Shown here piece after piece: positions 38,396-50,122 of a stretch of DNA of 64,000 nt. The notes under the pieces are model-generated. The model saw only the letters and a program-made list of their open reading frames with translations. It was not told the origin of the DNA and ran no database searches. Made by a program: the position numbers and the translations under genes. Where the stretch lies: positions 1-64,000 of the forward strand of contig NZ_WIDL01000002.1 in the NCBI RefSeq assembly GCF_009496535.1, written 5' to 3'. Position 1 is the first letter of the stretch. The number at the start of each line of letters is the position of its first letter. Origin of the DNA: Stenotrophomonas sp. MYb238 (GTDB lineage: Bacteria > Pseudomonadota > Gammaproteobacteria > Xanthomonadales > Xanthomonadaceae).

Positions 38396-39819
38396 TGCGC
38401 GCATTGGTCGCGGCGCTGTCCAGCCTGCTGCTGGCCGGCTGCGTCACCGTGGGGCCGGACTACAAGGCGCCGGCGCAGGCGCCGGTGGTCCTGCAGGGCG
38501 CAGGGCAGGCGGTGTTCAGCAGCGCCTCGCCCGTCGCCGGCTGGTGGGCGCAGTTCGACGACCCGGTGCTCGGGCAGCTGATGCACGCGGCGCTGTCGGA
38601 CAACCTGGACCTGCAGGTGGCGCAGTCGCGCGTGCGGCAGGCGAGGGCGGTGTTCGTCGAGCGCCGGCTGGACCAGGCGCCGCACGTCACCGCCGCCGGC
38701 AGCCAGGACCGGCGCCGGCAGCCGGAGTTGGCGCAGGGCGGCGAGCGCGTGTCGTCGGAGACCTGGCAGCTCGGTTTCGACGCCGGCTGGGAACTGGACC
38801 TGTTCGGCCGCCAGCGCCGCGCCGCCGAGGCGGCACGCGCCGACCTGGATGCCGAATGGGCCAACCTGGTCGATGCGCAGGTGCGCGTGGCCGCCGAGGT
38901 GGCGCGCAATTATTTCGAACTGCGCGGCACGCAGAAACGCATCGCCGTGGCCCAGCGCACCCTGGCCAACCTGCGCGATACACAGCGGCTGACCGAGACG
39001 CGCTGGGAACTGGGCGCGGGCAGCGAGCTGGACGTGCAGAGCAGCCGCGCCCGCCTGAAGGCGATCGAGGCCGAGATCCCGCTGCTGGACCTGGCCCAGG
39101 CGCAGTACCGGCACCGGCTGGCGGTACTGCTGGGGCAGCGTCCGGAGACGCTGGGCGACCTGCTGCAGCCGCGCGAGGTGCCGGCCTTCGCCCGGGCCCT
39201 GCCGCTGGGCGACACCACCGAACTGCTGCGGCGCCGCGCCGACGTGCGCGTGGCCGAGCGCCGCCTGGCGGCGGCCACCGCGCGGGTCGGCGTGGCCACG
39301 GCCGACCTGTTCCCGCGGCTGTCGCTGACCGGGTTCGTCGGGTTCCTCGGCGGCGATGCCGGCGGGCTGGTCAACGGCGCCAACAAGGCCTGGTCGCTGA
39401 CGCCATCGCTGAGCTGGGCGGCGTTCGACTTCGGCAGCGTGCGCGCGCGGCTGCGCGCCAGCCGCGCGCAGGCCGATGGCGTGGCCGCCGAGTACGAACA
39501 GACCGTGCTGCTGGCGCTGGAAGACGCGGAGAACGCGCTGGCGCGCTATGCCCGGCAGCAGGCGCGGCTGGCGATCGTGGTCGAACAGGCGCAGGCGGCG
39601 CGGCGCGCCGAGTCGCTGGCGCAGGTCCGCTACCGCGAGGGCTCCGCCGATTTCCTGGCGCTGCTCGATGCCCAGCGCAACCAGCTCGCCGCCGACGACG
39701 CGCTCGCCGCGGCCGAGGCCGAGGTCAACGTCAGCGTGGTGGCGGTGTACAAGGCGCTCGGCGGCTGGGGACAGGCGTCAGCCTCGGCGCCGTCGGTCGT
39801 GGTGGTCGATACGCATTGA
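38389..39819 (+). CDS. efflux outer-membrane factor (OprM/NodT family lipoprotein)
   Basis: Trimeric outer-membrane channel subunit. The 476-residue precursor has lipobox LLLAGC (Cys ~17-18), then the NodT opening VTVGPDYKAP. GWWAQFDDPVLGQLM and, in the second repeat, RADVRVAERRLAAATARVGVATADLFPRLSLTG are family signatures; internal duplication is evident. Start ATG 38389; ATG 38395 is nearly equivalent. It closes the adaptor-pump-SDR-channel operon and is followed by the tandem REP/terminator units. Confidence 0.93.
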   Translation: MVMRALVAALSSLLLAGCVTVGPDYKAPAQAPVVLQGAGQAVFSSASPVAGWWAQFDDPVLGQLMHAALSDNLDLQVAQSRVRQARAVFVERRLDQAPHVTAAGSQDRRRQPELAQGGERVSSETWQLGFDAGWELDLFGRQRRAAEAARADLDAEWANLVDAQVRVAAEVARNYFELRGTQKRIAVAQRTLANLRDTQRLTETRWELGAGSELDVQSSRARLKAIEAEIPLLDLAQAQYRHRLAVLLGQRPETLGDLLQPREVPAFARALPLGDTTELLRRRADVRVAERRLAAATARVGVATADLFPRLSLTGFVGFLGGDAGGLVNGANKAWSLTPSLSWAAFDFGSVRARLRASRAQADGVAAEYEQTVLLALEDAENALARYARQQARLAIVVEQAQAARRAESLAQVRYREGSADFLALLDAQRNQLAADDALAAAEAEVNVSVVAVYKALGGWGQASASAPSVVVVDTH

Positions 39820-39850
39820 GTGGCCGGGGAGATGTGGGGCTTGTCCCGCA

Positions 39851-40362
39851 TGAAGCCTTCCCGGTGAAGCCATGCTGGGCAAGCCCGGCATCTACGTGCG
39901 TGTTCCCGCAGCCTCCTTGCTCTGTAGATGCGGGGTTCGCCCCGCATGGGTCTTTCCCGCATGAAAAGAGACGGCCAGGTGGCCGCCTCTATGCGCTTTC
40001 CATCTTTGCCAGCTGCCCGGATCAGGCCGCGTAAGCCCCGTGCCCGGAAAGCCCGGCACCTACAGGCGCGTTCCCGCAGCCTCCGCATTCCCGTAGATGC
40101 GGGGTTCGCCCCGCATGGGGCTTTCCCGCATGAAAAGAGACGGCCAGGTGGCCGCCTCTTTGCGCTTTCCATCCCTGTCATCTGCCCAGATCAGGCCGCG
40201 TAAGCCTCGTGCCGGGCAAGCCCGGCACCTACAGGCACGTTCCCGCAGCCTTCGCGTTCCCGTAGTTGCGGGGCTCGCCCCGCATGGGGTTTTCCCATAT
40301 GGAAAGAGGCGGCCAGGTGGCCGCCTCTTTCCGTTCTCCATCCTTGCTGCCGCGGCGCAGGG
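39851..40362. repeat. three tandem ~170-bp units: inverted REP pair plus terminator copy
   Basis: The 544 bases between the outer-membrane factor and aminotransferase genes are filled by three direct units (about 39851-40020, 40021-40189, 40190-40362; periods 169 and 173). Each carries GCCGGGCAAGCCCGGCACCTAC, then GTAGATGCGGGGTTCGCC as a head-to-head GTAG REP pair, then GGCCAGGTGGCCGCCTCT, the terminator core. Each junction begins ATCAGGCCGCG, identical to the last codons and stop of the neighbouring aminotransferase gene. The gene end and its terminator were thus duplicated. No protein is likely; the repeats are noncoding. Confidence 0.85.
40301..40332 (-). terminator. intact intrinsic terminator of the aminotransferase gene
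   Basis: GGAAAGAGGCGGCC and GGCCGCCTCTTTCC form a perfect 14-bp stem around AGGT. It lies 32 bases past the aminotransferase stop. Two degraded copies with stem mismatches occur further on (around 40134-40162 and 39964-39992) as part of the tandem units. Confidence 0.75.
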
Positions 40363-40363
40363 A

Positions 40364-41860
40364 TCAGGCCGCGTCGGCCTGCTCGCGGCGCGGGCCTTCG
40401 GCCAGCGCGCGGCCGACCATGTCCACCAGCAGGTCCAGCTCGGCTTCGTCCATGCCGAAGTGCGGAGTGAAGCGCAGCGAGTTCTCGCCGCCGTGGATCA
40501 CGTTGACGCCGTGCGTGCGCAGCCATTCCTCGGTGGAATTGGCGCCGTAGCACTTGAACTGCGGGGCCAGCTCGCAGGAGAACAGCAGGCCGGTGCCCTG
40601 CACCTTGGTGATCAGGCCGCCTAGCTTCGCCTTGAGCGCTTCCAGCTTCTGCACCGCCTGCTCGCCGCGTGCGCGGATGTTCTGGCGCACTTCAGGGGTG
40701 AGGCGGGCGAGGGTGGCGCAGGCCACGTCCAGCGCGCGCGGGTTGGTGGTCATGGTGTTGCCGTACACGCCCTTGCGGTACAGGTTGGCCGCGTGCCCGG
40801 TGACGGCCAGCACCGACAGCGGGAACTGCGCGCCGTTCAGTGCCTTGGAGTAGGTCTCCATGTCCGGCGGGTCCAGGGTCTCGTAGCCCGGGTAGTCGAC
40901 GAAGGACAGGGTGCCGTGCGCGCGCAGCGCGGCCTGGATGGAGTCGATCAGCAGCAGGCTGCCGTGGGCGCGGGTCAGTTCGCGCGCCAGCTTGTAGAAG
41001 CTGGCCGGGACCGCGCGGCCGGGGTCGCCTTCGCCCATCACCGGCTCCAGGAACACCGCCTCGATGAACCAGTTGTGGGCCTTGGCGTCGTCGAACACCT
41101 TGCGCAGCGCGGTTTCGTCGTACGGCGCGATGGCGATGACGCTGTCCTCGCCTCGGTAGCTGGCCAGGTAACGGTCGTAGGTCTTGCGGGTCGAGTCCGA
41201 ATACAGCGCCGGGCGGTCGGTGCGGCCGTGGAAGCTGCCCTTGATGACCACGCGCTTGACCGTGGCGCCGGCATGCGGGGCGCCCGGGTCGGTCTGCAGC
41301 TTGGCGTTGATGTCGGCGATGCGCGCGGCCAGGCCGACCGCCTCGGAGCCGGAATTCAGGCACATGAAGTGCGAGAACGGACAGCCGCCGCGGGTGTGGC
41401 CGATTTCCTTGCGCAGCGCCTGCACGAAGCGGCGCTGGGACAGGCTCGGGGTCATGATGTTGGCCATCACCTGCGGCTTGGCCGCGGCGGCCAGCACGTC
41501 GGCCGGGGTATGGCCGAAGCCGAGCATGCCGTAGCCGCCGGCGTCGTACAGCACCGCGCCCTTGAGCGAGACCACCCACGGGCCGCACGCGGCCAGCGCG
41601 ATGTATGGCACCACCGCGTCGTCGGCGTAGAAGTTGACGAAGCCGGACTGCATGGCGGCGATCTGGTCCTGCTCGTCCAGGTCCAGCAGGTCGGCGACCT
41701 CGTCCTTGATGCGGTTGTATTCGCTGGCCGCCGCGGCGATGGCGCCGACCAGGTCGGGATGGGCGCCGGCCAGGCGTTCGACGGCGGCGTCGTCCAGTCC
41801 CGCGGTCAGGCGGGTACCGGCGTGCGCGCGGAGCGCGGCGAGGGGGCCGAGTACGGTCAT
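40364..41860 (-). CDS. class III PLP-dependent aminotransferase
   Basis: Cytosolic transaminase of ~498 residues, longer than ordinary class III enzymes (about 400-450). The PLP lysine is in METYSKALNGAQF; nearby LLLIDSIQAALRAHG replaces the common DEVQTGxGRTG pattern. LNSGSEAVGLAAR and VIKGSFHGRTDRPAL (phosphate/cofactor region) and a C-terminal SLRFTPHFGM are conserved. ATG 41860 was chosen because GGAG lies six to seven bases before it; MSMTVLG at 41866 is too close to that site. Likely acts on a basic or omega-amino substrate (lysine, ornithine or similar). It is divergent from a putative Lrp-type regulator. Confidence 0.85.
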   Translation of the reverse strand: MTVLGPLAALRAHAGTRLTAGLDDAAVERLAGAHPDLVGAIAAAASEYNRIKDEVADLLDLDEQDQIAAMQSGFVNFYADDAVVPYIALAACGPWVVSLKGAVLYDAGGYGMLGFGHTPADVLAAAAKPQVMANIMTPSLSQRRFVQALRKEIGHTRGGCPFSHFMCLNSGSEAVGLAARIADINAKLQTDPGAPHAGATVKRVVIKGSFHGRTDRPALYSDSTRKTYDRYLASYRGEDSVIAIAPYDETALRKVFDDAKAHNWFIEAVFLEPVMGEGDPGRAVPASFYKLARELTRAHGSLLLIDSIQAALRAHGTLSFVDYPGYETLDPPDMETYSKALNGAQFPLSVLAVTGHAANLYRKGVYGNTMTTNPRALDVACATLARLTPEVRQNIRARGEQAVQKLEALKAKLGGLITKVQGTGLLFSCELAPQFKCYGANSTEEWLRTHGVNVIHGGENSLRFTPHFGMDEAELDLLVDMVGRALAEGPRREQADAA

Positions 41861-41944
41861 GCTCATCTCCAGAAGGTCTTGTACAGCCATTATCTGGAGA
41901 TTCTGGTCATATGGCAGCTGTCATTCCGTCGAAAATCGGGTTAA

Positions 41945-41963
41945 TTTCGTCGAATCGACGAAA
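41945..41963. promoter_or_regulatory. perfect palindromic operator candidate between aminotransferase and Lrp/AsnC gene
   Basis: TTTCGTCGA and TCGACGAAA form a perfect 9-bp inverted repeat around one A. A degenerate half-site CCGTCGAAAA is 20 bases upstream (41926-41935). It lies 12 bases before the regulator start and about 85 before the aminotransferase start, matching a shared Lrp/AsnC site for autoregulation and control of the target gene. Confidence 0.55.
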
Positions 41964-41975
41964 CTGGTCCGCGTT

Positions 41976-44784
<2,809 letters not shown>

Positions 44785-44794
44785 CGCTTCAAGC

Positions 44795-45010
44795 CCCTCT
44801 GCTTTTTGGGGCAAGGCCGCACGGCCTGCGCGCCACTGGCGCACGTGCGGTCGCGCGCCCACGCCGCTGGCGTGTGCCGGGGGCGCGGAGCGGGGGTTGG
44901 GGTGAGGGCAAGGGCGAAGCCTCGTGCGACCGCACACCAAGAGGCTCCGCCCTTACCCTCATCCGCCCCTTCGGGGCGCCTTCTCCCACGGGGAGATAGG
45001 GAGGGCGCCT
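44795..45010 (-). repeat. dispersed intergenic repeat, reverse copy
   Basis: Most of the 325-base gap between tgt and yajC. Read on the minus strand it gives CCCCGAAGGGGCGGATGAGGG, a GGCGGAGCCTC block, CACCCCAACCCCCGCTCCGCG and GTGCGCCAGTGGCGCG in the same order as 9347-9541. GCCCCTCTGCTTTTTGGGGC at 44794-44813 forms a weak hairpin past the tgt stop that may help termination. No gene is seen here. Confidence 0.6.
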
Positions 45011-45109
45011 TGCAATCGGCCGCGCCCGCCCCTATGGCATACTTCCCCGCTTGAATCCGTTTCGCGCCGCCGGCCATGGCCGGCGGCGCCCAACAGCAAA
45101 GGACACACG

Positions 45110-45439
45110 ATGAACCCGATGGCTATCCTGCTTCCCGTCGCCCAGGCCGCTCCGGCCTCCCCGGGAATGGGCACCTTCCTGCTGCCGATCGCCCTGATCG
45201 CGGTCATGTACTTCCTGATGATCCGCCCGCAGATGAAGCGCCAGAAGGAGCACAAGGCGATGCTGGAGAAGATCTCCAAGGGCGACGAGGTGCTGACCAA
45301 CGGCGGCATCGCCGGCGTGGTCACCGACATCGGCGACAACTTCATCACCGTCGAGGTGGCCGACAACGTCCGCATCCGCGTGCAGAAGGGCGCCATCGGC
45401 AACGTGCTGCCCAAGGGCACGCTGAAGTCCGCCGCCTGA
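45110..45439 (+). CDS. yajC: preprotein translocase subunit YajC
   Basis: Small bitopic inner-membrane protein of the SecDF-YajC complex. 109 residues; one hydrophobic segment (GTFLLPIALIAVMYFLMI), then RPQMKRQKEHKAMLEKISKGD and the soluble TNGGIAGVVTDIGDNFITVEVADNVRIRV. ATG 45110 gives MNPMAILLPVAQAAPA. It precedes secD in the conserved tgt-yajC-secD-secF order. Confidence 0.95.
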   Translation: MNPMAILLPVAQAAPASPGMGTFLLPIALIAVMYFLMIRPQMKRQKEHKAMLEKISKGDEVLTNGGIAGVVTDIGDNFITVEVADNVRIRVQKGAIGNVLPKGTLKSAA

Positions 45440-45499
45440 CCCCGAGTTTCCCTTCCGTCACGACGCGGCGCCGGGACCGGTGTCGCGCAGGAACCTGCA

Positions 45500-47341
45500 A
45501 TGCTTGAATTCCCACGCTGGAAGTACTTCCTGATCCTGGTCGTCCTGGCGGTCAGCGCGCTGTACGCGCTGCCCAACGTGTACCAGAAGGACCCGTCCGT
45601 GCAGATCACCGCCAACCGCGGCGGCCAGATCGATGATGCCCTCAAGCAGCGCGTCAGCGCCGCGCTGGGCGAGGCCGGCGTCACGCCCAAGTCGGTGGAG
45701 AAGGAAGGCGAGAGCCTGATCGTCCGCCTGGGCTCGCTCGATGCCCAGACCCGCGCCAACGACGCGCTGCGCGAGAAGGCCGGCGAGAACTACACCGTCG
45801 CGCTGAACCTGGCCTCGACCGTGCCGGACTGGCTGGCACGGCTCGGCGGCAAGCCGATGGTGCTGGGCCTGGACCTGGTGGGCGGCGTGCACTTCGCCCT
45901 GCAGGTGGACAAGAAGGCCGCCGTGGACAAGCGTTTCGAGGCGTTCGCCGAGGACATCCGCACCACGCTGCGCGACAGCCGCGTCGGCTACCGCTCGGTC
46001 GAGCGCCGCGGCGAGAGCGACATCCAGGTGTCGCTGTCCAACGCCGCCGACGCCGACAAGGCCCGCGCCGCGCTGGTCAAGGCGCAGCCGACCCTGACCT
46101 ACTCGGGCGAAGGCGAGCGCATCACCGTGAGCGTGCCGCAGGCCGAGATGCTGCAGATCGCCTCCGGCGCCATCGAGCAGAACCTGACCACGCTGCGCAA
46201 CCGCGTCAACGAGCTGGGCGTGGCCGAGCCGATCATCCAGCGCCAGGGCGACGACCGCATCGTGGTCGAGTTGCCCGGCGTGCAGGACACCGCCGAAGCC
46301 AAGCGCATGATCGGCGCCACCGCCACCCTGGAATACCGCCTGGTGGTGGACGGCAACGCCGCCGACGCCGCCGCCAGCGGCCGCATCCCGCCCGAAGCGC
46401 GCCTGTACCGCGACCGCCGCGGCATGCCGGTACTGCTGAACAAGCGCACCATCGTGACCGGCGACCAGATGGTCAAGGCCGAGGTGTCCACCGACCAGAA
46501 CGGCCTGCCCGCGGTCGCGGTCACGCTCAACAGCGTCGGCGGCCAGCGCATGTTCGACGTCACCAGCGTCAACGTGAACAAGCCGATGGCCGTGGTCTAC
46601 ACCGAGCGCATCCCGCAGGTGACCGTGGTCGACGGCAAGGAGCAGCGCAGCTTCCGGGTCAAGGAGGAAGTCATCTCCGTGGCCAACATCAACAGCCCGC
46701 TGGGCAAGAACTTCATCACCACCGGCCTGGAGAAGACCGAGGCCGACAGCCTGGCCAAGCTGCTGCGCGCCGGTTCGCTGGCCGCGCCGATGGACTTCGT
46801 CGAGGAATACGTGATCGGCCCGAGCCTGGGCGCGGAGAACGTGGCCCGCGGCGTCAAGGCGGTGGTGTTCTCGTTCGTGTTCACCCTGGTGTTCTTCACC
46901 GTGTACTACCGCATGTTCGGCGCGATCACCTCGGTGGCGCTGCTGTTCAACCTGCTGATCGTGGTGTCGGTGATGTCGCTGTTCGGCGCGACCATGACCC
47001 TGCCGGGCTTTGCCGGCCTGGCGTTGTCGGTGGGCCTGTCGGTGGACGCCAACGTGCTGATCAACGAGCGCATCCGCGAGGAGCTGCGCGCCGGCATGCC
47101 GCCCAAGGCGGCCATCGCCGCCGGTTACGAGAAGGCCTCGCACACGATCCTCGACGCGAACCTGACCGGCCTGATCGTGGGCGTGGCGCTGTACGCCTTC
47201 GGCACCGGTCCGCTGAAGGGCTTCGCGCTGACCATGATCATCGGCATCTTCGCCTCGATGTTCACCGCGATCACCGTGTCGCGCTCGCTGGCGGTGCTGA
47301 TCTACGGCCACCGCAAGAAGCTCACTTCCGTGGCGATCTGA
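45500..47341 (+). CDS. secD: protein translocase subunit SecD
   Basis: Proton-driven accessory subunit assisting late steps of Sec export. The 613-residue protein has an N-terminal helix (YFLILVVLAVSALYALPN), large periplasmic domains P1 and P4 including GLDLVGGVHF, and five C-terminal helices with GLSVDANVLINERI, carrying the conserved Asp of TM4, and the ending YAFGTGPLKGFALTM. Normal architecture and length. Follows yajC by 60 bases. Confidence 0.96.
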   Translation: MLEFPRWKYFLILVVLAVSALYALPNVYQKDPSVQITANRGGQIDDALKQRVSAALGEAGVTPKSVEKEGESLIVRLGSLDAQTRANDALREKAGENYTVALNLASTVPDWLARLGGKPMVLGLDLVGGVHFALQVDKKAAVDKRFEAFAEDIRTTLRDSRVGYRSVERRGESDIQVSLSNAADADKARAALVKAQPTLTYSGEGERITVSVPQAEMLQIASGAIEQNLTTLRNRVNELGVAEPIIQRQGDDRIVVELPGVQDTAEAKRMIGATATLEYRLVVDGNAADAAASGRIPPEARLYRDRRGMPVLLNKRTIVTGDQMVKAEVSTDQNGLPAVAVTLNSVGGQRMFDVTSVNVNKPMAVVYTERIPQVTVVDGKEQRSFRVKEEVISVANINSPLGKNFITTGLEKTEADSLAKLLRAGSLAAPMDFVEEYVIGPSLGAENVARGVKAVVFSFVFTLVFFTVYYRMFGAITSVALLFNLLIVVSVMSLFGATMTLPGFAGLALSVGLSVDANVLINERIREELRAGMPPKAAIAAGYEKASHTILDANLTGLIVGVALYAFGTGPLKGFALTMIIGIFASMFTAITVSRSLAVLIYGHRKKLTSVAI

Positions 47342-47402
47342 CGCGAATCCATCGCAGGAGCCCGCATGCGCGCGTGCGGGCTTTCAAAGGGAAAAACCTT
47401 GC

Positions 47403-48371
47403 ATGAAACTGTTCCCGCTTCACCTCATCCCGAACGACACCACGATCGACTTCATGCGCCACCGCAGGCCGGTGCTGGCGCTGATGGTGGTGCTGCTGGT
47501 GGCGTCCATCGCCATCATCGGCTTCAAGGGCTTCAGCTACGCGCTGGAGTTCACCGGCGGCACCGTGGTGCGCACCCATTTCGAAAAGCCGGTGGACGTG
47601 GACCACGTCCGTGAGCGTCTGGAAACCGCCGGGCTGGAGAACGCCCAGGTGCAGACCGTCGGCAGCGGCAACGACGTGATGGTCCGCCTGCAGGCCGACG
47701 CCGAGCACAACAACGACGCCGATGCCGCCAGGCAGGTCGCCGAGCAGGTGCGCGCGGCGGTCTCCACCGACGCCAACCCGGCCAGCGTGCAGCCGGCCGA
47801 GTTCGTCGGCCCGCAGGTCGGCAAGGACCTGGCGATGAACGGCGTCTACGCCACGCTGTTCATGCTGATCGGCTTCCTGATCTACATCGCCGCGCGCTTC
47901 GAATGGAAGTTCGCGATGGTGGCCAGCATCACCGCCTTCTTCGACCTGATCCTGACCATCGCCTACATGTCGCTGCTCGGCCGCGAGTTCGACCTGACCG
48001 TGCTGGCCGGCCTGCTGTCGGTGATGGGCTTTGCGATCAACGACATCATCGTGGTGTTCGACCGCGTGCGCGAAAACTTCCGCAGCCTGCGCGTGGATTC
48101 GCTGGAAGTGCTCAACCGCTCGATCAACCAGACCCTGTCGCGCACCATCATCACCGCGGTGATGTTCTTCCTCTCCGCCTTCGCCCTGTACCTGTACGGC
48201 GGCGCGTCGATGGAAGGCCTGGCCGAGACCCACATGATCGGCGCGGTGATCGTGGTCATCTCCTCGGTGATCGTGGCGGTGCCGCTGCTGAGCATCGGGC
48301 CGTTCAAGGTCAGCAAGCAGGACCTGCTGCCCAAGGCCAAGGACGTGGAGGAACTGGCGCGCCGCCCATAA
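47403..48371 (+). CDS. secF: protein translocase subunit SecF
   Basis: Partner of SecD. The 322-residue protein has helix 1 (VLALMVVLLVASIAIIGF), LEFTGGTVVRTHFEKP in the periplasmic part, and five further helices; the conserved SVMGFAINDIIVVFDRVRENF and TLSRTIITAVMFFLSAF motifs are complete. It starts 61 bases after secD, and a strong intrinsic terminator follows its stop. Confidence 0.96.
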   Translation: MKLFPLHLIPNDTTIDFMRHRRPVLALMVVLLVASIAIIGFKGFSYALEFTGGTVVRTHFEKPVDVDHVRERLETAGLENAQVQTVGSGNDVMVRLQADAEHNNDADAARQVAEQVRAAVSTDANPASVQPAEFVGPQVGKDLAMNGVYATLFMLIGFLIYIAARFEWKFAMVASITAFFDLILTIAYMSLLGREFDLTVLAGLLSVMGFAINDIIVVFDRVRENFRSLRVDSLEVLNRSINQTLSRTIITAVMFFLSAFALYLYGGASMEGLAETHMIGAVIVVISSVIVAVPLLSIGPFKVSKQDLLPKAKDVEELARRP

Positions 48372-48395
48372 GGCCGCCGGGTTTCCACCTTCGGA

Positions 48396-48425
48396 AGAGC
48401 CGCGCGATGCGCGGCTCTTTTTTTG
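48396..48425 (+). terminator. intrinsic terminator after secF
   Basis: AGAGCCGCGC and GCGCGGCTCT form a perfect 10-bp stem around GAT, followed by TTTTTTTG. Strong rho-independent terminator closing the yajC-secD-secF transcript. The other ~300 bases up to fabV show only GC-rich sequence with no gene. Confidence 0.9.
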
Positions 48426-48729
48426 TTGCCGCCCGCGATGGCGGCAACCTCCGGATCATCGGCGGGGCCGCCGGAAACCGCGTCCGGCGGTTTTATGTTG
48501 TCCGTGGCGACCGTAGTGGCGCCCGGACGCGCATCGTTCGCGGGTGGCCGCGCGTCCAGCGGCCATCGTCGGCTGGCGCCGCAGGCGGCCGTCCGACTGC
48601 GGTTTCCGCCGTGTTCCCATGCGGTGGCGTCGGTTGTTTTCGTTGCGGGCGCACACTACGATCCTCGCGGTTCGGCGCCTGTCCGCCCTGTGCCGCGGCG
48701 CTGTTTTCCCGCACCCAACCGAGGTTTCC

Positions 48730-49992
48730 ATGGTCATCAAACCGCGTGTGCGCGGCTTCATCTGCGTCACCACCCATCCGGCCGGCTGCGACGCGGCGGT
48801 CAAGGAACAGATCGACTACATCAAGGCGCAGCCCAGGCTTGCCCATGGCCCGAAGAAGGTGCTGGTGATCGGCGCCTCCACCGGCTACGGCCTGGCCGCG
48901 CGCATCAAGGCCGCCTTCGGCAGCGACGCCGCCACGCTGGGCGTGTTCTTCGAACGCCCGGGCAGCGAGAGCAAGCCGGGCACCGCGGGCTGGTACAACT
49001 CGGCCGCGTTCGAGAAGTACGCCCACGCCGCCGGCCTGTACGCGCGCAGCGTCAACGGCGATGCGTTCTCCGACGAAGTGAAGGCCAAGGTCATCGAGAT
49101 CATCAAGGCCGACCTGGGCCAGGTCGACCAGGTGGTCTACAGCCTGGCATCGCCGCGCCGCAAGCACCCCAGGACCGGCGAGGTCATCAGTTCCACGCTC
49201 AAGCCGATCGGCGCGCCGATCACGCTGCGCGGGCTGGATACCGACAAGGAAGTGCTGACCGAGACCACCCTGCAGCCGGCCACCGCCGAGGAAATCGCCG
49301 GCACCGTGCAGGTGATGGGCGGCGAGGACTGGCAGATGTGGATCGACGCGCTGCTGGAAGCCGGCGTGCTGGCGCCCGGCGCGACCACCACCGCCTTCAC
49401 CTATGTCGGCGAGGAGATCACCCAGGCGATCTACTGGAACGGTTCGATCGGCGCCGCCAAGAAGGACCTGGACACCAAGGTCAAGGACATCCGCGCCAGC
49501 CTGCAGGGTATCGGCGGCGATGCGCGCGTGTCGGTGCTCAAGGCGGTGGTCACCCAGGCCAGTTCGGCGATCCCGACCATGCCGCTGTACCTGTCGCTGC
49601 TGTTCAAGGTGATGAAGGAGGAGGGCACCCACGAAGGCTGCATCGAGCAGCTCGATACCCTGTACGACATCCTCTACAACGGCCCACAGGGTGGTACCAA
49701 TGCCGCCGACCACATCCGCCGCGAGCTGGTGGACGGAAAGGGCCGCGGCGTCGCGCTGGTCGACGAGGAAGGCCGCCTGCGCGCCGACTACAAGGAAATG
49801 GCGCCGGAAGTGCAGGGCAGGGTGCTTGAACTGTGGCCGCAGGTGACCAACGAGAACCTGTACGGGATCAGCGACCTGGCCGGCTACAAGGCCGACTTCC
49901 TGCGCCTGTTCGGCTTCGGCATCGACGGCGTGGACTACGACGCCGACGTCGACCCGGATGTGAAGATCGACAATCTGGTCGATCTGACCTGA
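48730..49992 (+). CDS. fabV: trans-2-enoyl-CoA/ACP reductase FabV
   Basis: NADH-dependent enoyl reductase for the last step of fatty-acid elongation, of the triclosan-tolerant FabV type. ATG 48730 gives [20 protein letters not shown], the usual N-terminus; earlier in-frame starts are rejected. The extended Rossmann [12 protein letters not shown] and the active-site Y-x8-K motif in [12 protein letters not shown] are present, as is the catalytic-domain [11 protein letters not shown]. 420 residues; the FabV family has ~400. Position next to secDF appears lineage-specific. Confidence 0.95.
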   Translation: MVIKPRVRGFICVTTHPAGCDAAVKEQIDYIKAQPRLAHGPKKVLVIGASTGYGLAARIKAAFGSDAATLGVFFERPGSESKPGTAGWYNSAAFEKYAHAAGLYARSVNGDAFSDEVKAKVIEIIKADLGQVDQVVYSLASPRRKHPRTGEVISSTLKPIGAPITLRGLDTDKEVLTETTLQPATAEEIAGTVQVMGGEDWQMWIDALLEAGVLAPGATTTAFTYVGEEITQAIYWNGSIGAAKKDLDTKVKDIRASLQGIGGDARVSVLKAVVTQASSAIPTMPLYLSLLFKVMKEEGTHEGCIEQLDTLYDILYNGPQGGTNAADHIRRELVDGKGRGVALVDEEGRLRADYKEMAPEVQGRVLELWPQVTNENLYGISDLAGYKADFLRLFGFGIDGVDYDADVDPDVKIDNLVDLT

Positions 49993-50031
49993 TGCGGAAG
50001 GGCGGAGCGGCGCTGCCGTTCCGCTTCCCCT

Positions 50032-50099
50032 GTAGGAGCGACTTCAGTCGCGATGGGACTTTCCCGGTAATGCCCCATCGCGACTGAAGTCGCTCCTAC
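50032..50099. repeat. GTAG-headed REP inverted pair, variant stem
   Basis: GTAGGAGCGACTTCAGTCGCG with an inverted copy ending GCTCCTAC. Stem pair G-C of the other elements is A-T here on both sides of both loops, a coordinated change. It lies between fabV and the end of fimX. Confidence 0.85.
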
Positions 50100-50122
50100 G
50101 GGAGGCGTGGCGGGTTTCCCGC

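Noticed and set aside
34220-38404. A very long open frame on the minus strand across the efflux operon
   Set aside because: It is opposite the RND pump and SDR genes, which have complete family motifs; its His/Arg/Gly-rich translation matches no protein family and arises from high GC with few stops.
39928-40624. Open frames with repeated GSPRMGxxxMKRDGQVAAS-like peptides in the tandem units
   Set aside because: The repeats encode REP pairs and terminator stems, not a protein; the frames exist only because 169-173-base units are GC-rich.
48544-48729. Longer N-terminal extension of FabV
   Set aside because: The family begins at [10 protein letters not shown]; upstream codons are Arg-rich and show no conservation.
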